Positions 5,378 through 5,426 of a DNA stretch of 5,426 nt are shown here, one piece after another. The position numbers and the translations under genes are program-made. Numbering within the stretch: the stretch's first letter is position 1; every line of letters begins with the position of its first letter. Below the pieces are notes generated by a model that was not told where the DNA came from, searched no databases, and saw only the letters and a program-made list of their open reading frames with translations. Source of the stretch: an uncultured Collinsella sp. (GTDB taxonomy: Bacteria > Actinomycetota > Coriobacteriia > Coriobacteriales > Coriobacteriaceae). The stretch spans positions 1 through 5,426 of the forward strand of contig CAAEMX010000032.1 of NCBI GenBank assembly GCA_900757185.1, given 5' to 3'.

Positions 5378-5390
5378 CCGTGCGGACGCC

Positions 5391-5426
5391 GGGCGCTCAT
5401 GGACTTATAACCGTCCATGAGCGCCC
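5391..5426 (+). terminator. Intrinsic terminator hairpin after map (cut by window end)
   Basis: GGGCGCTCATGGAC (5391-5404) pairs perfectly with 5413-5426, giving a 14-bp GC-rich stem with an 8-nt loop (TTATAACC), 13 bp after the map stop codon. The expected T-tract would lie just beyond the window, so the call rests on stem, loop and position. Confidence 0.75.

Overview
The window (5,426 bp) looks like chromosomal DNA of a high-GC Gram-positive bacterium. The best guess is a gut member of the Coriobacteriia, such as Collinsella or a relative. This is an inference from the GC-rich third codon positions, the SEC-C-tagged methionine aminopeptidase, the multidomain GGDEF/HD-GYP protein and clear AGGAG-type ribosome binding sites. 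No sequence search was possible. No RNA gene, CRISPR array, transposase or phage gene is visible.

Left block (1-2318, minus strand): a two-gene operon read right to left. The first gene encodes a 626-residue protein ordered as a cysteine-containing N-terminal region, a degenerate GGDEF domain, a receiver (REC) domain and an intact HD-GYP phosphodiesterase domain. After only 23 bp, which hold a good ribosome binding site, comes a 118-residue stand-alone Hpt (histidine phosphotransfer) protein. Together they look like a phosphorelay module that controls cyclic-di-GMP turnover. The histidine kinase is not in the window.

Middle (2319-3552): a 211-bp spacer with candidate operator sequences, then a minus-strand alpha/beta-hydrolase of 265 residues, then a 225-bp divergent intergenic region with an inverted repeat and a plausible extended -10 promoter for the next plus-strand gene.

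Right block (3553-5426, plus strand): a radical SAM protein of the COG0731 type (wyosine-synthase-like, function in bacteria unknown), then a 160-bp spacer carrying a perfect 20-bp inverted repeat with a 27-nt loop, then a type I methionine aminopeptidase (map) with an N-terminal SEC-C zinc motif. The window ends in a 14-bp GC-rich hairpin that looks like the map terminator.

The four transcription units appear functionally independent. The most noteworthy points are the GGDEF-REC-HD-GYP/Hpt pair, with its lost cyclase motif but retained c-di-GMP inhibitory site, and the long perfect palindrome upstream of map. I see no wholly new system that I could defend from sequence alone.
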